This document shows, piece after piece, positions 26,391 through 38,900 of a DNA stretch of 64,000 nucleotides. The DNA comes from Chionis minor (Eukaryota; Chordata; Aves; Charadriiformes; Chionididae): NCBI GenBank assembly GCA_013398295.1, contig VZSF01011284.1, forward strand, positions 186,001 through 250,000, in the 5' to 3' direction. The position numbers and the translations under genes are program-made. The notes beneath the pieces were generated by a model that had not been told where the DNA came from, searched no databases, and saw only the letters and a program-made list of their open reading frames with translations. The first letter of the stretch is position 1; every line of letters begins with the position of its first letter.

Positions 26391-26540
26391 ATAGGGTTCT
26401 TAATTATTTGATTCTCCCAAAATACCTTTGATTAGTCTTGATGCAAAGGCATTCTCAGTTTATTAATTAAGCATACTTAATTATGCTTAATTAAATGTAT
26501 TTCAATTAAGAATACTTAATTAGGCTTAACATAAAACATG
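26391..26540. promoter_or_regulatory. TAATTA-rich cluster, possible enhancer
   Basis: Within about 140 bp there are at least six TAATT/AATTA homeodomain-type core sites (near 26401, 26464, 26479, 26489, 26505 and 26518), plus ATGCAAAG (octamer-like) and CCTTTGATTA (TCF/LEF-like) at 26425-26447. The 18-base unit ATACTTAATTA[T/G]GCTTAA occurs at 26473-26490 and 26512-26529. Function is inferred from motif density only; AT-rich drift could also give such a cluster. Confidence 0.4.
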
Positions 26541-26857
26541 AGCAACCCTGTTGCCTTCATCAATGCATTTATTTAAGTCACTTGAGGGGAAAAGGGGAGA
26601 TGTTGCCATTGCATTTCCCGGCCGATTCCAAGAGAAACTGGCAGCACAAACAGCCTTCAGCTGGAGGACTCTTGGGATACGCTTACTCTTGTGGCCAAAG
26701 GCCCTATTTCCCTCAAAATAAAAACTTGCTGAATGTGGAGCAGGTGGTAGTGTAAAGCATGTATGACGTAGTGGCTAAGCAAGATCTCAGCAACTTTAGC
26801 TAGCCGAGATTTTGATTCCAGGCACTGATTCCTTCCTGGGGTCACTTGGCAGTAATT

Positions 26858-26996
26858 TAAAAAATAAAATAATGTAAAAAGTAAAATAAAGTAAAAATTG
26901 AAAAATAAAATAACATAAAAAACATAAATAAAATAACACAAATAAAATAAAATAACATAAAATAACAAAATAAAATAACATAACATAAAATAAAAT
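26858..26996 (+). repeat. AAAATAACAT-rich low-complexity repeat
   Basis: About 140 bp of AAAAT, AACAT and AATAAAAT units with almost no C or G. Phe/Tyr-rich ORFs on the minus strand through it are repeat artefacts. Confidence 0.93.
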
Positions 26997-28319
26997 CACC
27001 AAGTTATTCAGAGCCAACCAATTATTCTACATTTTGGTGGTCAGCAAAAGCGCCCTGCTTAGGACCACATGAACTGGCCGTGTAGGCCTGCTCTGTCAGC
27101 CAGAGGTCTCATGGTTGATTCACGCATCACTGTGTAGCAGCCTTCAAAATCAAGCTCTGGGTAGAGGTTATTCCTGCTTACAGGAATAACCCCGAGACTC
27201 TGTCTTAAGAAGGATGTCGTCTACACTCGGAGTGTCTTGTCAAAGCTTTTCCCTGAGCCGTACATCCAAAAGCCACTCACAAGAAGCTGGCTGTTAAAAT
27301 GGATGCAATTTTAAGTTCTAGGTGTAGCACCAGGTTTCCAGAAGACTTTCCTGTTAGCAACGGCACGTGGGAACAGACACCCCAACGCCACACTTCCCAC
27401 TTTATTTGCTTCTTACCTGTATTTATATTTTTTCATTCTCTGTTAACAAAACAACTCGGAGCCCCACGGCAGTAGAGCCAAGCCACAGCTCGAGCTCCCA
27501 AGACCGGACCTACAGTGTGGAGCAAGGTACCTTTCTGCTACACCCACATGCCCAGCTGAGCCTTCGGGGTGTCTGAAAAACCAGGTGCAGGGGGCTAAAC
27601 TGTCTCATCCCGGACGCTGACGGCTTGATCCGTGTGTGGGGAGGCACATACATGCCATCCGGGCATCACCACCAGCAAGCGCACGGGCGCCGCTGGATAA
27701 CGCAGCGGGGGAACACGCCGCCAAATCCTGCTGCCACGGCCACAGCTCAGCGACTTCCAGGAGAGGAAGGACCTCTTCTGCGGAGAGGAATCCGGCGACA
27801 AATTGAGTGGGACAACGTTGCAGGGATACATACGAGGTGGCAGCAGGTCTCTGCCCTCAGAAGGGAGGAAGCGGTGGGTGCTAGGGTGGGAAGAGAGAGC
27901 ACTACATCAAGAGGTGAGTCATTCTTCTGACTGTGCTTTCCTCCCCTGCAAGTATTTATTATTTATATGTACAACCCTACACACACACACGCACACATAT
28001 ATATATATGGAGGGATCAAGATCCAAGAGCAACCGCAGCAATAAGTGGTAACCTGTGGAGGGGTGACTTGCCGCAGCACCCGTAGCAACGGCGGCGAAGG
28101 GAGGAAGAAGGCTTGATGGAAAGCTCACCGGAGTAGGTGGAGGTCTCCCAAATGATAATAACGCTGCTAATTTCTGAAAAAGGAGCATACGATGGAAAGT
28201 CAAAGGGTAAGGGATACCCCCCTTTGCGATGCAGAACGACCAGGATAACCTAGAGAAGACACACAGTGGAAAATAATTGTGACAGAAGAGAAGAAAAATG
28301 ATGGAAGAAGGGCCCTGCT
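26997..28319. other. Intergenic, no gene seen
   Basis: 27.45-27.90 kb is GC-richer with scattered CpG. A CA/TA microsatellite lies at 27979-28008. Short ORFs match nothing known to me. Confidence 0.6.
27979..28008 (+). repeat. (AC)n(AT)n microsatellite
   Basis: A short run of AC units with one GC interruption, followed by AT units, about 30 bp in all. Confidence 0.93.
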
Positions 28320-28876
28320 TGTGGCCAGCAGGTGGAGGGAGGTCATCCTTCCCCTCTACTCTGCCCTGGGGACGGGCATGTGGAGTTCTGTGTCCAGTTC
28401 TGGGACCCCCAGTTTAAGAAGGACAGGGAACTGCTGGAGAGGGGACAGCGAAGGGCCACAAAGATGATGAGGGGGTTGGAGCATCTTTCTTATGAGGAAA
28501 AGCTGAAGGAGTTAGGTCTTTTTAGTCTGGAGGAGAGAAGACTGAGTGGGGATCTCATCAACGCTTGCAAATACTTCAAGGAAGGGTGCCAGGAGGAGAG
28601 GGCCAGGCTTTTTTCAGTGGTGCCCAGTGACAGGACAAGAGGTAACGGGTACACTCTTGAACCTAGGAAGTTCCACCTAAACACGAGGAGAAACTTCTTT
28701 CCTTTGAGGGTGGCAGAGCCCTGGCACAGGCTGCCCAGAGAGGTGGTGGAGTCTCCGACTCTGGAGACATTCCCAACCCCCCTGGACACCGTGCTGTGCA
28801 ACGCGCTCTGGCAGGGGAGTTGTACCAGATGATCTCAAAGAGGTCCCTTCCAGCCCTGGGAATTCTGTGATTCTGA
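28320..28876 (+). mobile_element. CR1 LINE, 5'-truncated 3' end (second copy)
   Basis: The copy begins near GTGGCCAGCAGGTGGAGGGA, encoding [16 protein letters not shown] in one frame. It then shifts frame and continues from about 28332 as [47 protein letters not shown] and [13 protein letters not shown], up to a stop near 28832. The end is GAGGTCCCTTCCAGCCC then GGAATTCTGTGATTCTG, a shortened CR1 tail. The long surviving frame (about 166 codons) suggests a younger insertion than the copy near 2 kb, but a frameshift is present. Same orientation as the copy at 2105-2826. Confidence 0.93.
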
Positions 28877-31800
28877 AGTTGCAATATATACAACCTGTAA
28901 AACTGTGTTGCTGGAGGCTCCAAAGCAGCTCTGAGGAGGAATTGCTCTGACCTCTTGGAGGAAAGACAAAGCTCTGAGGCACAGCCTGACACAGCCAGCG
29001 CAGGACGTTGCAATACACCTGCCCACCATCCTCTGCAGAGCGACGGCATGAATTTTGGGGGCAAAACGCCTGCGGTGTGCCCAATAGTGTAGTATTTCGC
29101 TCTGCCACCTCTTCCAATGCAGCTCTATCTCTTTGTCCTTGTCGCCTTTATTGCCTCAGTTCTCACCCAGCCTCACACTGCTTTTCTTTTCCCACCAGGA
29201 CTTGCACCCTCCTTACGTCGGGTCCCACTTCGTTGGTGGGAATGCAGATTCCCGGTGCCCAGGGTGCAGCCAGAGCGCAGGGTGGGCACCTGCTGGCTGC
29301 AAGGCTGGTGCACTCTGCAGACTGAAAATAGAGGAAAACCACGTCCTTTGCTCCCTTCCAGCCGCCAAATCTCTCACCCCTTCACACAGAGGTCTGGGTG
29401 TGCTTTGAGTGGGGCTTTTAGCAGGCACTCACCCTCAGCCCAGATCTGCTTGCACCAGGTGATCAGCTGCAATGTCTCAAACCTCTTGGGATTTATAACT
29501 TCATGACTGAGACTTTTTTCCCCCCTCTCTCTTTTTTTTTTGTGCAGATAGGACTGTGCGTAACCGTGTTTGGCTTACTGACACTTTTGAATGCCGCTCT
29601 CCCAGTTACGCCTAAAAAGGTCAGATATCTCAGAGGCCTCAAATAAAAAACAAACCGCCAGTGCCTTACACCCTGCATTTCAAAATTAAAATTGTACAGG
29701 GCATGGCACATCTGTAATCATGTGTTAATTCATAAACAGGTTCTTAACAAAAGCACTCCAAAAGGGAAACTCTTTAGACTCATTATTATGGGTAGAGATG
29801 GATGAATATTAATACAAATTTTATTTGAATACTAGTGTTTTGTTATTTTGTGGGTTTTTTTTTTTTTATTTTATTTGAAGGAAGCAAATTGCTGGCACTT
29901 GCTTCCAGCCCGCCCCCAAGAAAGCAAGTAGACAGCCCCAAGCAGACAAATGTAAATCTTGCTTACCATCAGGATTCAGACCAGGAGGTTTATGATTTTG
30001 GGTTTATATTGATTCAGAAAACAAAATGCAATTTGTATCACACCTAAGAAGGTATTGCATTTTAAAAGTCCAAAGAACCCACAAAAGGGAAGACACAGGT
30101 CATTCCAAACATATAATTTAAAAAAAAAAAAATCAACTTTTTGTGGAAAACTTAGAGTAAATTTGTTAGGAAATTTTACTTTGCTCTGTGTAATATTGAG
30201 TAGAAAATGTATGTTGATAGGATATGTGAGTGGTCCTTGTTATTTCAAGGCAGAACATTCGTATTATAAAACCACAACTTTCAGGCATTCCTGCCTGATG
30301 AGGATGGGCACTTGAGATTTGCTTTACTAAGCAAACCGAACTATCCTCATGCTGCTTTGCAAAATGAGGAGAGAAAAAAATTGAGGGAAAGCATGCACAA
30401 AAGCTGTGATTTACACTCAAAATAACCCAATCATGTCATCACATTGGGAGAGAGTTTCTCTACAATACCTAAATCGACTTTCAATAAGAAAGTAATTCCA
30501 TGGCCGTAAGAGTTAGTAAGAAAGTGACAACTTAGTACTTTTTTATTTTTGTAAGCGTGCTAGGATAATTTTATTTATTTATTTTTAAATAATGAGCCTT
30601 TTCTGATCTGAGTTTTGCAAATGGTTTGGTCTTTAGACCTGTGAGAGTGAAACGCATCCTCTTTTTCCACAGCAAGGGGGTGATGCACCTTTAACATGAC
30701 TGGTGTCCCCATCAGCACTGGGATATTTTTGATACTCAGCAAATCCAGAGGCAGGGGAGCTTTACGAGCAACAGCATCAACCCATGGCAGGGTGGGGGGG
30801 AAGCCAATGTAAGGAAGACGACAGGAATATTTATAGGTTGTGCATATGACCATACCAAAAGCCCTACAAAACTCACGACAATGCCGCTTGAGTCACTGAC
30901 AAATTGAAGCACTTCACAAAATTTGTAGCTCTTCAATAATTTTGAATCGCCCTAAAGTGCTCATGCTCCAAGCCATAAAGACTTTCGTAACCACTGCAGA
31001 CGTATAAAAGGCGCATCATCGAAATGATGGTAATCAACTCCTTCAATCTCAGGTGTGAAATTGTTCAGTATTTTTCCCTTCTCATTTTTGTTATTCACCA
31101 AGTGCAAAAAAAAAAAGAGGTGGTCATAAGGACACAAGGAAAAACAACCCTTTTCTAGATTCCTATGTAATCAAATTCAAAAAAACTGTGCGGATAAAAA
31201 GAATTCACGGTTATCTTATGCAACATTGGCTAAACTATCATAAACTTTTTTTATTAATAGCCACCCCATGAACAGAAAAAAAACCCCACAAACATGAAGG
31301 TACTGAACAATCTCCAAGGTATTTGCTGTAGTAGAGAAAGTGTTTTATGGTCAGGAGAAGATGCATACTTGCAGCGTGTTATGCTGGGTGCTGAAAATAT
31401 GTTAACAAATGTGTTAAGCTTAGCGCGTTTTTCCTATAACTCCCACCACACAGCACAGAGCAGTATTGAATTGTCTAGGTCAGACATTCATAACTAGGAA
31501 GTTCTGTGAAGAGTGGAAATCTCAGTTTAGCCACTAAGCCAAAAGAATATTGGTGCATGGGAAGAGAAACTTAAGTGAACATGAAGATCGTGAAAATATA
31601 TTCAAGCTCAGTTAAAAAGATTAGTTACGAAAATCCAAAACTCTTAAAAATAGATGGGAACAGGATAGTTCAATTTTTGCTGTGAAAAAAGAAAATAAAA
31701 ATAAGAAAATATAAGTTTTGCCACAGTTATTCATTTAATTCACAAATACTCTAGTCCCTTGAAAAGTCTTTCGGGTTTTGTTTTTTATTAAAATACCACT

Positions 31801-34800
31801 TCCTCTCTTGCTGCTTATTGATGAAGTATAAACTTATGTTGCCAAACATGTGCATTTCTGCATACACTGTTATTGCACAAATCCTCCTGTCTCTCTCCGC
31901 AAAAAAGGGGCCTGAAGAGAGACATCCTGTTAAAGCTTTTTATAACGCAGCAGCCCAGTGTGGTGTATAAGCAATCTCACGCTTAAACGACGTGAAACAA
32001 CAGGGATGGCTGCAAGGGAGGAAAATGACAACCTGTCCAGAACTGGAAGCAGCAACTTTTTTTTTTTCTTTTTTTCTTTTTTTTTTAAATTTCTCTTGCC
32101 TTCTCTGCCATGGCCATCGACATTAGTAATCAGATAAACTAGGTCAGCACAAATGAACAAGGTGAGCCAGCTGCAAACAAAACAGGCAGCACAGCAGTGA
32201 CTAAGATAGCTGGGAGGGCACATGTTCCCCAGGGAACAGCTTCGTGCAGCTCTAATCAATTTTTTAAATATGCTTACTCTCTGTTTTCACAGTATTTCAC
32301 GCTAATTTTGGAACTACATTTTGCAAACGTCACAATAAACTCATCACTAAATTGCAAAAACTTCAATTAAAGTTTCTTCCCTTTTTCAAATTAATCAAAA
32401 TCTATCTCTTTTGATGCAGCAGGAACTAAGTAAACAGCAGCGCCCAGACTCCTTTGCAAACCTTTTACATGCCAAGTGTGTAAAACTTGTATATACATTT
32501 ACCAGTGAAACATGGGTTAAAAGGAAACTGCTGTCAGAACATGCTAATTCACTCAAAGTACATGAAAAAGCAGAGGGTGAAGTAAGACCAGAACAGGAAT
32601 CCCATGGAAGATTGCTTAAAAAAGAAAATGCAGGCAGAAGTAAGCAAACGATGTTCCTCAGGTATCTCAAGAGCTTAAAACCAGCCCTGTGAAACGGAGC
32701 CACACATGCTGCAGGAATTAGGAATAATGGGAGCAGGGAAGGGGAATAACTCTCACACTCATGCGGTGGGTGACTCCATCTCTGCCCAGGACTTGGGAGG
32801 GGAACCTGCTGCCTCCCGGATTGCTTCCCATCTTCCAGGCAGTGCCCAGTCTTTGGCTCTAGGGTGACTTTTTCACAGTCAAAAAAAAAAAAAAAAAAAA
32901 NAGAATTCAGTTGTGGTTTGCACTGGGCCCAACACTACTACGTCTAAATCCAGTACCAATTTGCTTCTGCTTACGCAGAATGCCCAAGTTTGGAAGTCAC
33001 CAGGATGGCAAAACAAGTCCAGGGCCTCCCTACAGGTTTTGGAGCTCACCTCGAGGCAGACGGCCCTGAGCGCTCTGCCCTGTGAAACTCCCTCTCACAT
33101 TTCTAACCACGCAGCAGCCTAGGTATTTACCCACTAAAACTGTTTACATTGCTAATTCAGATTCATTGCCATCTTGTTTGTTCAGCAGCGGAAACTTAAT
33201 TTTAAAACCCTTTTAACTGAATGACCTGCTAGAAGTATATTAAAGTGATTTCATTATTTTAAGATTTCCTAAAGGAAAGGTCATTTGCATAGTCATCATT
33301 TTTCACATGCACCAGCAGCAGACATTTTTTCAGGATTCAGCTTCTACCCCTCCCTTCCTCCCTTGTATTTAGTTTTGCACTAGGTAGCAGACAGGCAAAA
33401 GAGACACTGCGGCCATGAAATGTAGTCAAGCAATTTCAAAATGGAGTTTAAAACAGAGTATAAGAGTTAGTGCTAGGTACTTTCACAGCTTTGCCTTATT
33501 TTTTTTCTTGCCTTCACTGCCGCCACGAAAAGGCAGTGGGAAATTTTGGAGAGAAAGTCTATGAAAAGGCTCACGGAGGACAGGGAGTCAATTCCCACAC
33601 AGAACATGTTGGCCCAAGTCAAGTGCCCGGGCAAGATTTGCTCGTGTCCCAAGGATTTTTATCATACCAAAGGTCTTGGAGAAAAAACAGGACACTGAGG
33701 TTATAGTTGCAGATATTTCAGCAGGTGAGTTGAAGCCCACCTTCCTCATCCTCTTCACTTCACCACTCCACCAGTAACTTACCCTCAACTCACTTGTATT
33801 CTTCAGTCTCTGATTTTCTCATAACCAAAACACGTTTCCTTGATGCTGCTTCTAAAAAATCCAGTATTTTCACACTGATGCTGCCACCTGGCATTTTTAC
33901 TTGAGTACAGACCAACAAAACCATCAGTAAATAAATATGTTGAGTCTCTACCAGTTGCACTTTCATCTACAACAGAGCATGCTTTGAAACACATAAGCAC
34001 CGGCAGACAAAATTTCTTTCAATGTTTTGACAATTCCATTTTTTATTAAGCATATGAAACATTTGTATGCGAAAGGCTTAGCATAGTCATTTTCTCAGAG
34101 ATAATATCCCTTTCCCAGCAAAGAGCTTGTGAAAAATAAACCCTTTACACTTTTATGCAGTTGAATCAAAAGAAACAGATGTAAGTAAAAACAGGATTGT
34201 AGACACTAAATAAAATTTGAAGGAAGATATTTTTATATAAACAGCACATGCCCTGACCACTTCAGAACTGATCCCTCAGTATTTTGGAGTGATGTTAACA
34301 TAACCTAATTTTTTTTGTTAAAAAAGCAGAAATACTACTAAATCCACTTAAACAAGCAACTTTCAGGGCACTTCTTCCTGCCTTGCTGAAGAGCTGCTCT
34401 GCTTAACATTGGTCTGCAGCAGAGACATCAACAGCTGACTTTGAGCATATTTATCCTTATTTAATGCCTTCCACAGAAGGCTACTTCCTTCTTTGCTTCA
34501 ACCCTGCAATGGAGAGAAAATACCTACAAGTTTCGTGTGTTGATTGGGAAATCAAGAGAACACAGATGGAAAGCACCATATTAATCAAAAATCTGATCAC
34601 CCCGCTGAAAGCACCTATTAATTCTGTAATAAAACACCTTTTGCTGTGAGTTCAGAATAACTTTGTTTTGTATAGGCGCAAACATCAGGAACTTGTGGGG
34701 CTGACAGCGATTGGAGGGTTTTACAAAAGGCAGCAAAGCTGGACTTTACGCACTTCCCCAACAGGATAAATTTATGCTGCCAGGTGACTTAAGTGTGTTT

Positions 34801-35464
34801 CAACTCTTGCAAACAGTTCCTTCTCTAAAATGTGTAAGCAAAGTGGGACTAAAGAGAGAGGACAAATAAGGGCACCATGGAAGGAGAAAAGGAACCAAAG
34901 CAAGAAGGAAGCTGGATTTCTTTTATAACCAAACTCGCAACAAAAACAGCTGAACAACAGCACACAAATAAGAGGAAGCATAGAAAAAAAAAATCTACAA
35001 CAGGCAGACAGGGACAAAACCAAGAAAGCTAAGAACCTCCAAGGGACAGCGGAAATAAGAAGGAAAATTAATAGCTGTCTATTACTTAATAGGGAAATTA
35101 AACAAATAAGCTGCTGGAATGCTCCTTAACTTTTTTCTCTATTTTTCACAATGGCAGGCCAGGATACAGAAAGAAAAGACTACTAAAAATGAAGAACAGT
35201 TAGACACATTTAATCAAGAGTGCTTGAGGAATGTCACTGGAGCGCTTACCACACTGGCCAAAATTGTCACCGCACAATTACTGACCAGTCCCAAAAAACT
35301 CATGGAGGACAAGAAGGTTCTTGGGGCTGAATGCAGGGAGATACAACGTCCACCTTTGGAAAGGGGAGGTAACCGGGGTTATCAAACCACCCAACCTCAC
35401 TTCAACACCCAGACAAAAACCCCAAACAGATTCCTAATCTATTTGTAAACTCCGAGAGGGTGAA
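28877..35464. other. Intergenic, no gene seen
   Basis: Unique-looking sequence. T-runs lie at 29529-29540, 29856-29868 and 32059-32085, and an A-run of 20 followed by N at 32881-32901. 35119-35448 holds a 109-codon plus-strand ORF just before the CR1 remnant. It might be upstream CR1 or unrelated sequence, and I do not recognise it. Confidence 0.6.
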
Positions 35465-35905
35465 GCGATAACGAACACTCACAGGGAACTGCCAAGGACA
35501 AATCACGTCAAACCAATCTAACTCCCTTCTTTCACACAACTGGTCTGACAGGGAAGGGAAAGTAAGAGTTGGTGTGTCTTGACTATTTTTTTTTAAGGCC
35601 TTTGAGGCAATCCAGCAGGAAATTTTCCTATGCAGACTAGAATACACGGATTAAGAGTACAAAGCACATACATGCTGGTTGGAACTCAATGTAGAACTAC
35701 CATGAGCGTTTCACTGGTAGACAGGGAGTATATAATGGGGGTGGTGTTTATGTATAAAAACACATACCTGTAAACATATACAATGCATGTGTGTGCACAA
35801 TCCTATGAGGACAATACGCTTGAATATTTTTCTTAACATCTTCAGGGTTGGACAAGTCGAACTTTAAAGGTACCTTCCAACCCAAACTATTCCATGATTG
35901 TATGG
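35465..35905 (+). mobile_element. Old CR1-like reverse transcriptase remnant and 3' end
   Basis: From about 35490 a broken frame reads like the CR1 RT region: a KGQITSNQ segment, then SHNWSDREGK, a stop, and after a T-run KAFEAIQQE, comparable to the family's KGKSCLTNL, DEGKAVD and FSKAFDTV blocks. About 200 bp farther, 35845-35905 holds a degenerate CR1 3' end: TTGGACAAGTCGAACTTTAAAGG, CCTTCCAACCC and a tail ATTCCATGATTGTATGG. The two pieces may be one deleted element or two insertions. Divergence makes the RT call moderate and the 3'-end call firmer. Confidence 0.65.
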
Positions 35906-38900
35906 TATTAGTACGTTTGTGTAGAAAACACGTATTAAATTTAATGGACCCAAGTTACAATTACTTTGAATTTAAAGTACTTTTAATACATTGAAGAAAT
36001 GATCTAAAATTAGTATTTTTTTTAAAAAAGAACACACAATGAAGTGACAAGTACTTAATAAAAAAGAAAAAAAGCACAGATACCAAAATGGGGAATAATT
36101 GCCTTGCAACAGTACTTCATAAAGGGATCTGGGAATTATCACATATCCAGATAAAAACCACTGTTGCAAAGTGGTTGCAAAAAGAGAGGCAAGTTATTTG
36201 TGAGATATATATAATAGGGGTGTCTTATTAGCACCTGGGAGATGATCATCTGGGAGGGTTGAATGAACCCAGCTTGCAGTCAAGGGCAGAAGGAAAAAAG
36301 ACCAGGAACGTAGCAGTAGTCTGTATAAATATATACAGGGTGTGTAACAACTGGCTAAATCTGAAAATACAGATGTGTGGGGGAGTGCACTTGTCCGGTG
36401 TCCCTCTTTGCGGGTGAGGAGGAGCACAACCATGGGACACAGGGAGAGCTGGCACGCGTGCGCCTGGGCTGGACACAGCCAGCACCTGCGGAGGCTGCTC
36501 TGCACAAAACACCACCCCTCAGCTAAAAAACATGCTCTGGAGAGCAGACGCCATAGCAAAAACTGAGATACGAAAGAAAAAACAATATATATGAGGGAAA
36601 AAAAAAATTAACTGAGTATAGATGCTTCTAAGGGGACAGTATCAAATCCAGCTTATGAAGAATTCAATAACAGACAAGGAACCTCTGAATTCCTACTGAA
36701 ACATCCTAAACCGACTGCAACAGCTTGCTTGAACTACCATCATCAGACATCCATTTCTCAAGCAAGGTTCTGAAGAAGAGATGGAGCTGCAGGGGGAAGG
36801 GGGAGGATACATCTCCAAAGTAGAAGGTTTTTTGACAGCAACACAAAAGTCTCTTAACAACATAGCCACCCAAAGGTTAATAACAGTAATAACAACAACA
36901 ATAATAGACAGAGGAAAAGAACAAAATGGTTCTTATCTCCAGGCATTTAAGAGAAGTGGAACCTTAAATTGCCAGCTCAGACTTGAAGCCGGTGAGTGCA
37001 ACAGCAGATCTCCTCCTGCGGACAGCTGCTGCTTGGCAAGCCAAAACTTGAACTAAAATTTAAGTGCCAGTTCTTGATGTCTCATCTAGCTGCTCACCTA
37101 AGGAGCTCATCTGCTCTATTTTTAGCTGAGAAGCAAGAATCATAAAACTGTAGCATCAGAACATAAAGTTCAAGACTTACACTTCTAGCTTTGTAAGAGT
37201 AACGTTCCGACTCCACTCTTGACACGGAATTAGGTTCAGCAGCTTTTAGAACAAGAATTTCCAGAAAAAGTTCTCTTTCCTAAGATATCATTATGCTTCT
37301 AGAAAGACAGAATGTGTCATTTTTATTTCCTTACTTTATAGTTCTCTATTTGCAAATTCAAAAGTAATGTAACTTTTTTCTAGATATCAGCAAAATTGTA
37401 TTTTAAATTCTTTCAGCACTTAAAACTTTTTAAAGGCATTAAAACCTATGCAATAGTTTAAGAAGAGGGCTACGCATAGTCCAGATTTCAAATGTGTTAA
37501 AGAAATACTAAGTTTGTGTCTCCTCCTAGTCACGTGGCAATCCAGCTACATCAGTGCCAATGCAAAAGTTCCAAAATTCTGATTTTTAGAGCAAACCTAA
37601 ATGAAAACATTTGTTTAGTTGTTTGTCCGCTGGTTCCTTTACTTTTTGTTGATTATCCTTGTACTGAGAGCAGTAACTTGCTCACCCATAGCAGCTTACA
37701 GAGAGGATGCCTGCAGACAATCCAGTGGAGAATTCAGCACTTCAGCTTATAATGCAATTAGTGACTCTGTCTGTTAAACCCACATTTTCTACTATTGCAA
37801 TTTATCTAGTGTCAGTTTCCAGTCTCTGGTTCCTGTTCTGTCTTCCTCTAAGATTAGAATCCTTCTCTATGCAGTTTTTATTCCACATTAAGGTACTTTA
37901 ACCTCTGAATCTTCCCCCGATCCTCTGCAGAGTTCTTCCTATGTTTCTCACTAAAAGCAATTTTTCCAGTCCTTAAATCCTCCACAGCTTTCCCAGGTTT
38001 TCACAAGAAAAACAACAATGCACAACACCTCACCCAGAAGTTCTATGGCGTTGATCCCACCTGCCCTGCACTACACAACACAACCTCCAACTCGCCCCTT
38101 TTGGTTTTTTCAGTCCAAGTCACATTCACTCCCCACTGAACTGCCACGTTACTGCGTTGTGGCCAACAAATCCCTGTCCAGATCAAACGCTTTCTCTGTC
38201 TTTCATCCTGTAAACCAGCCCAAATTCCTTGACTCTGCTGTGTCCCACCCCATCCTCCCCCTCCACAACATCCCCTTCCCCACTTCAGTGACGCTGCCTG
38301 GGAGATGACAGCAAGAGCTCAATCACAATCCGTTAACAGGAGGACAGGGAAACTGGCAATCTGGATAAGATAGAGATGTTTGTGCTAGAGATTTTATATT
38401 TTACTCTTCTAATTGGGCTGATACAAAACCCAGAATAGGAGTGGAATAGCATGTGCTCACGCAAGGAAGAAAACTGGATTTCAGGACCAAAACTTGCAGG
38501 TATGTCCTAGTCCCAATATAACCCAAATGAACGGAAAACAACTGGACATTTGTAATCCTAAAAGGCCAGATACATCTAACTCCAACTAAGAGCCTGTATG
38601 CTTTTAGTTTCTGACATAAGCACAACTGCTTCACTCTATACTCCATATATATCCATAAAAACGAGTATTTCAGGAAATCCACAAGTTCCACACTAAGTGA
38701 AAAAAACACCAAACCTTTTTTCAAATTTCACAGGTGGGAAGAACATGGGCACAGGCTCGTTATCCAGAACCACTGAAAGTCACTTGCCAATCTCAGAGAT
38801 AGAGGTGCTTTATTTTCCTTTCAGCTTTCAAGAGAGGCAGAATTACCACATGGCTCCACACCTCGCAAATGGAGGAGCCGCCTTTCCCCCAAACCCATCA

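Noticed and set aside
28490..29117. Minus-strand ORFs of 103-146 codons
   Set aside because: Mostly antisense of the second CR1 copy and its flank, with no independent support.
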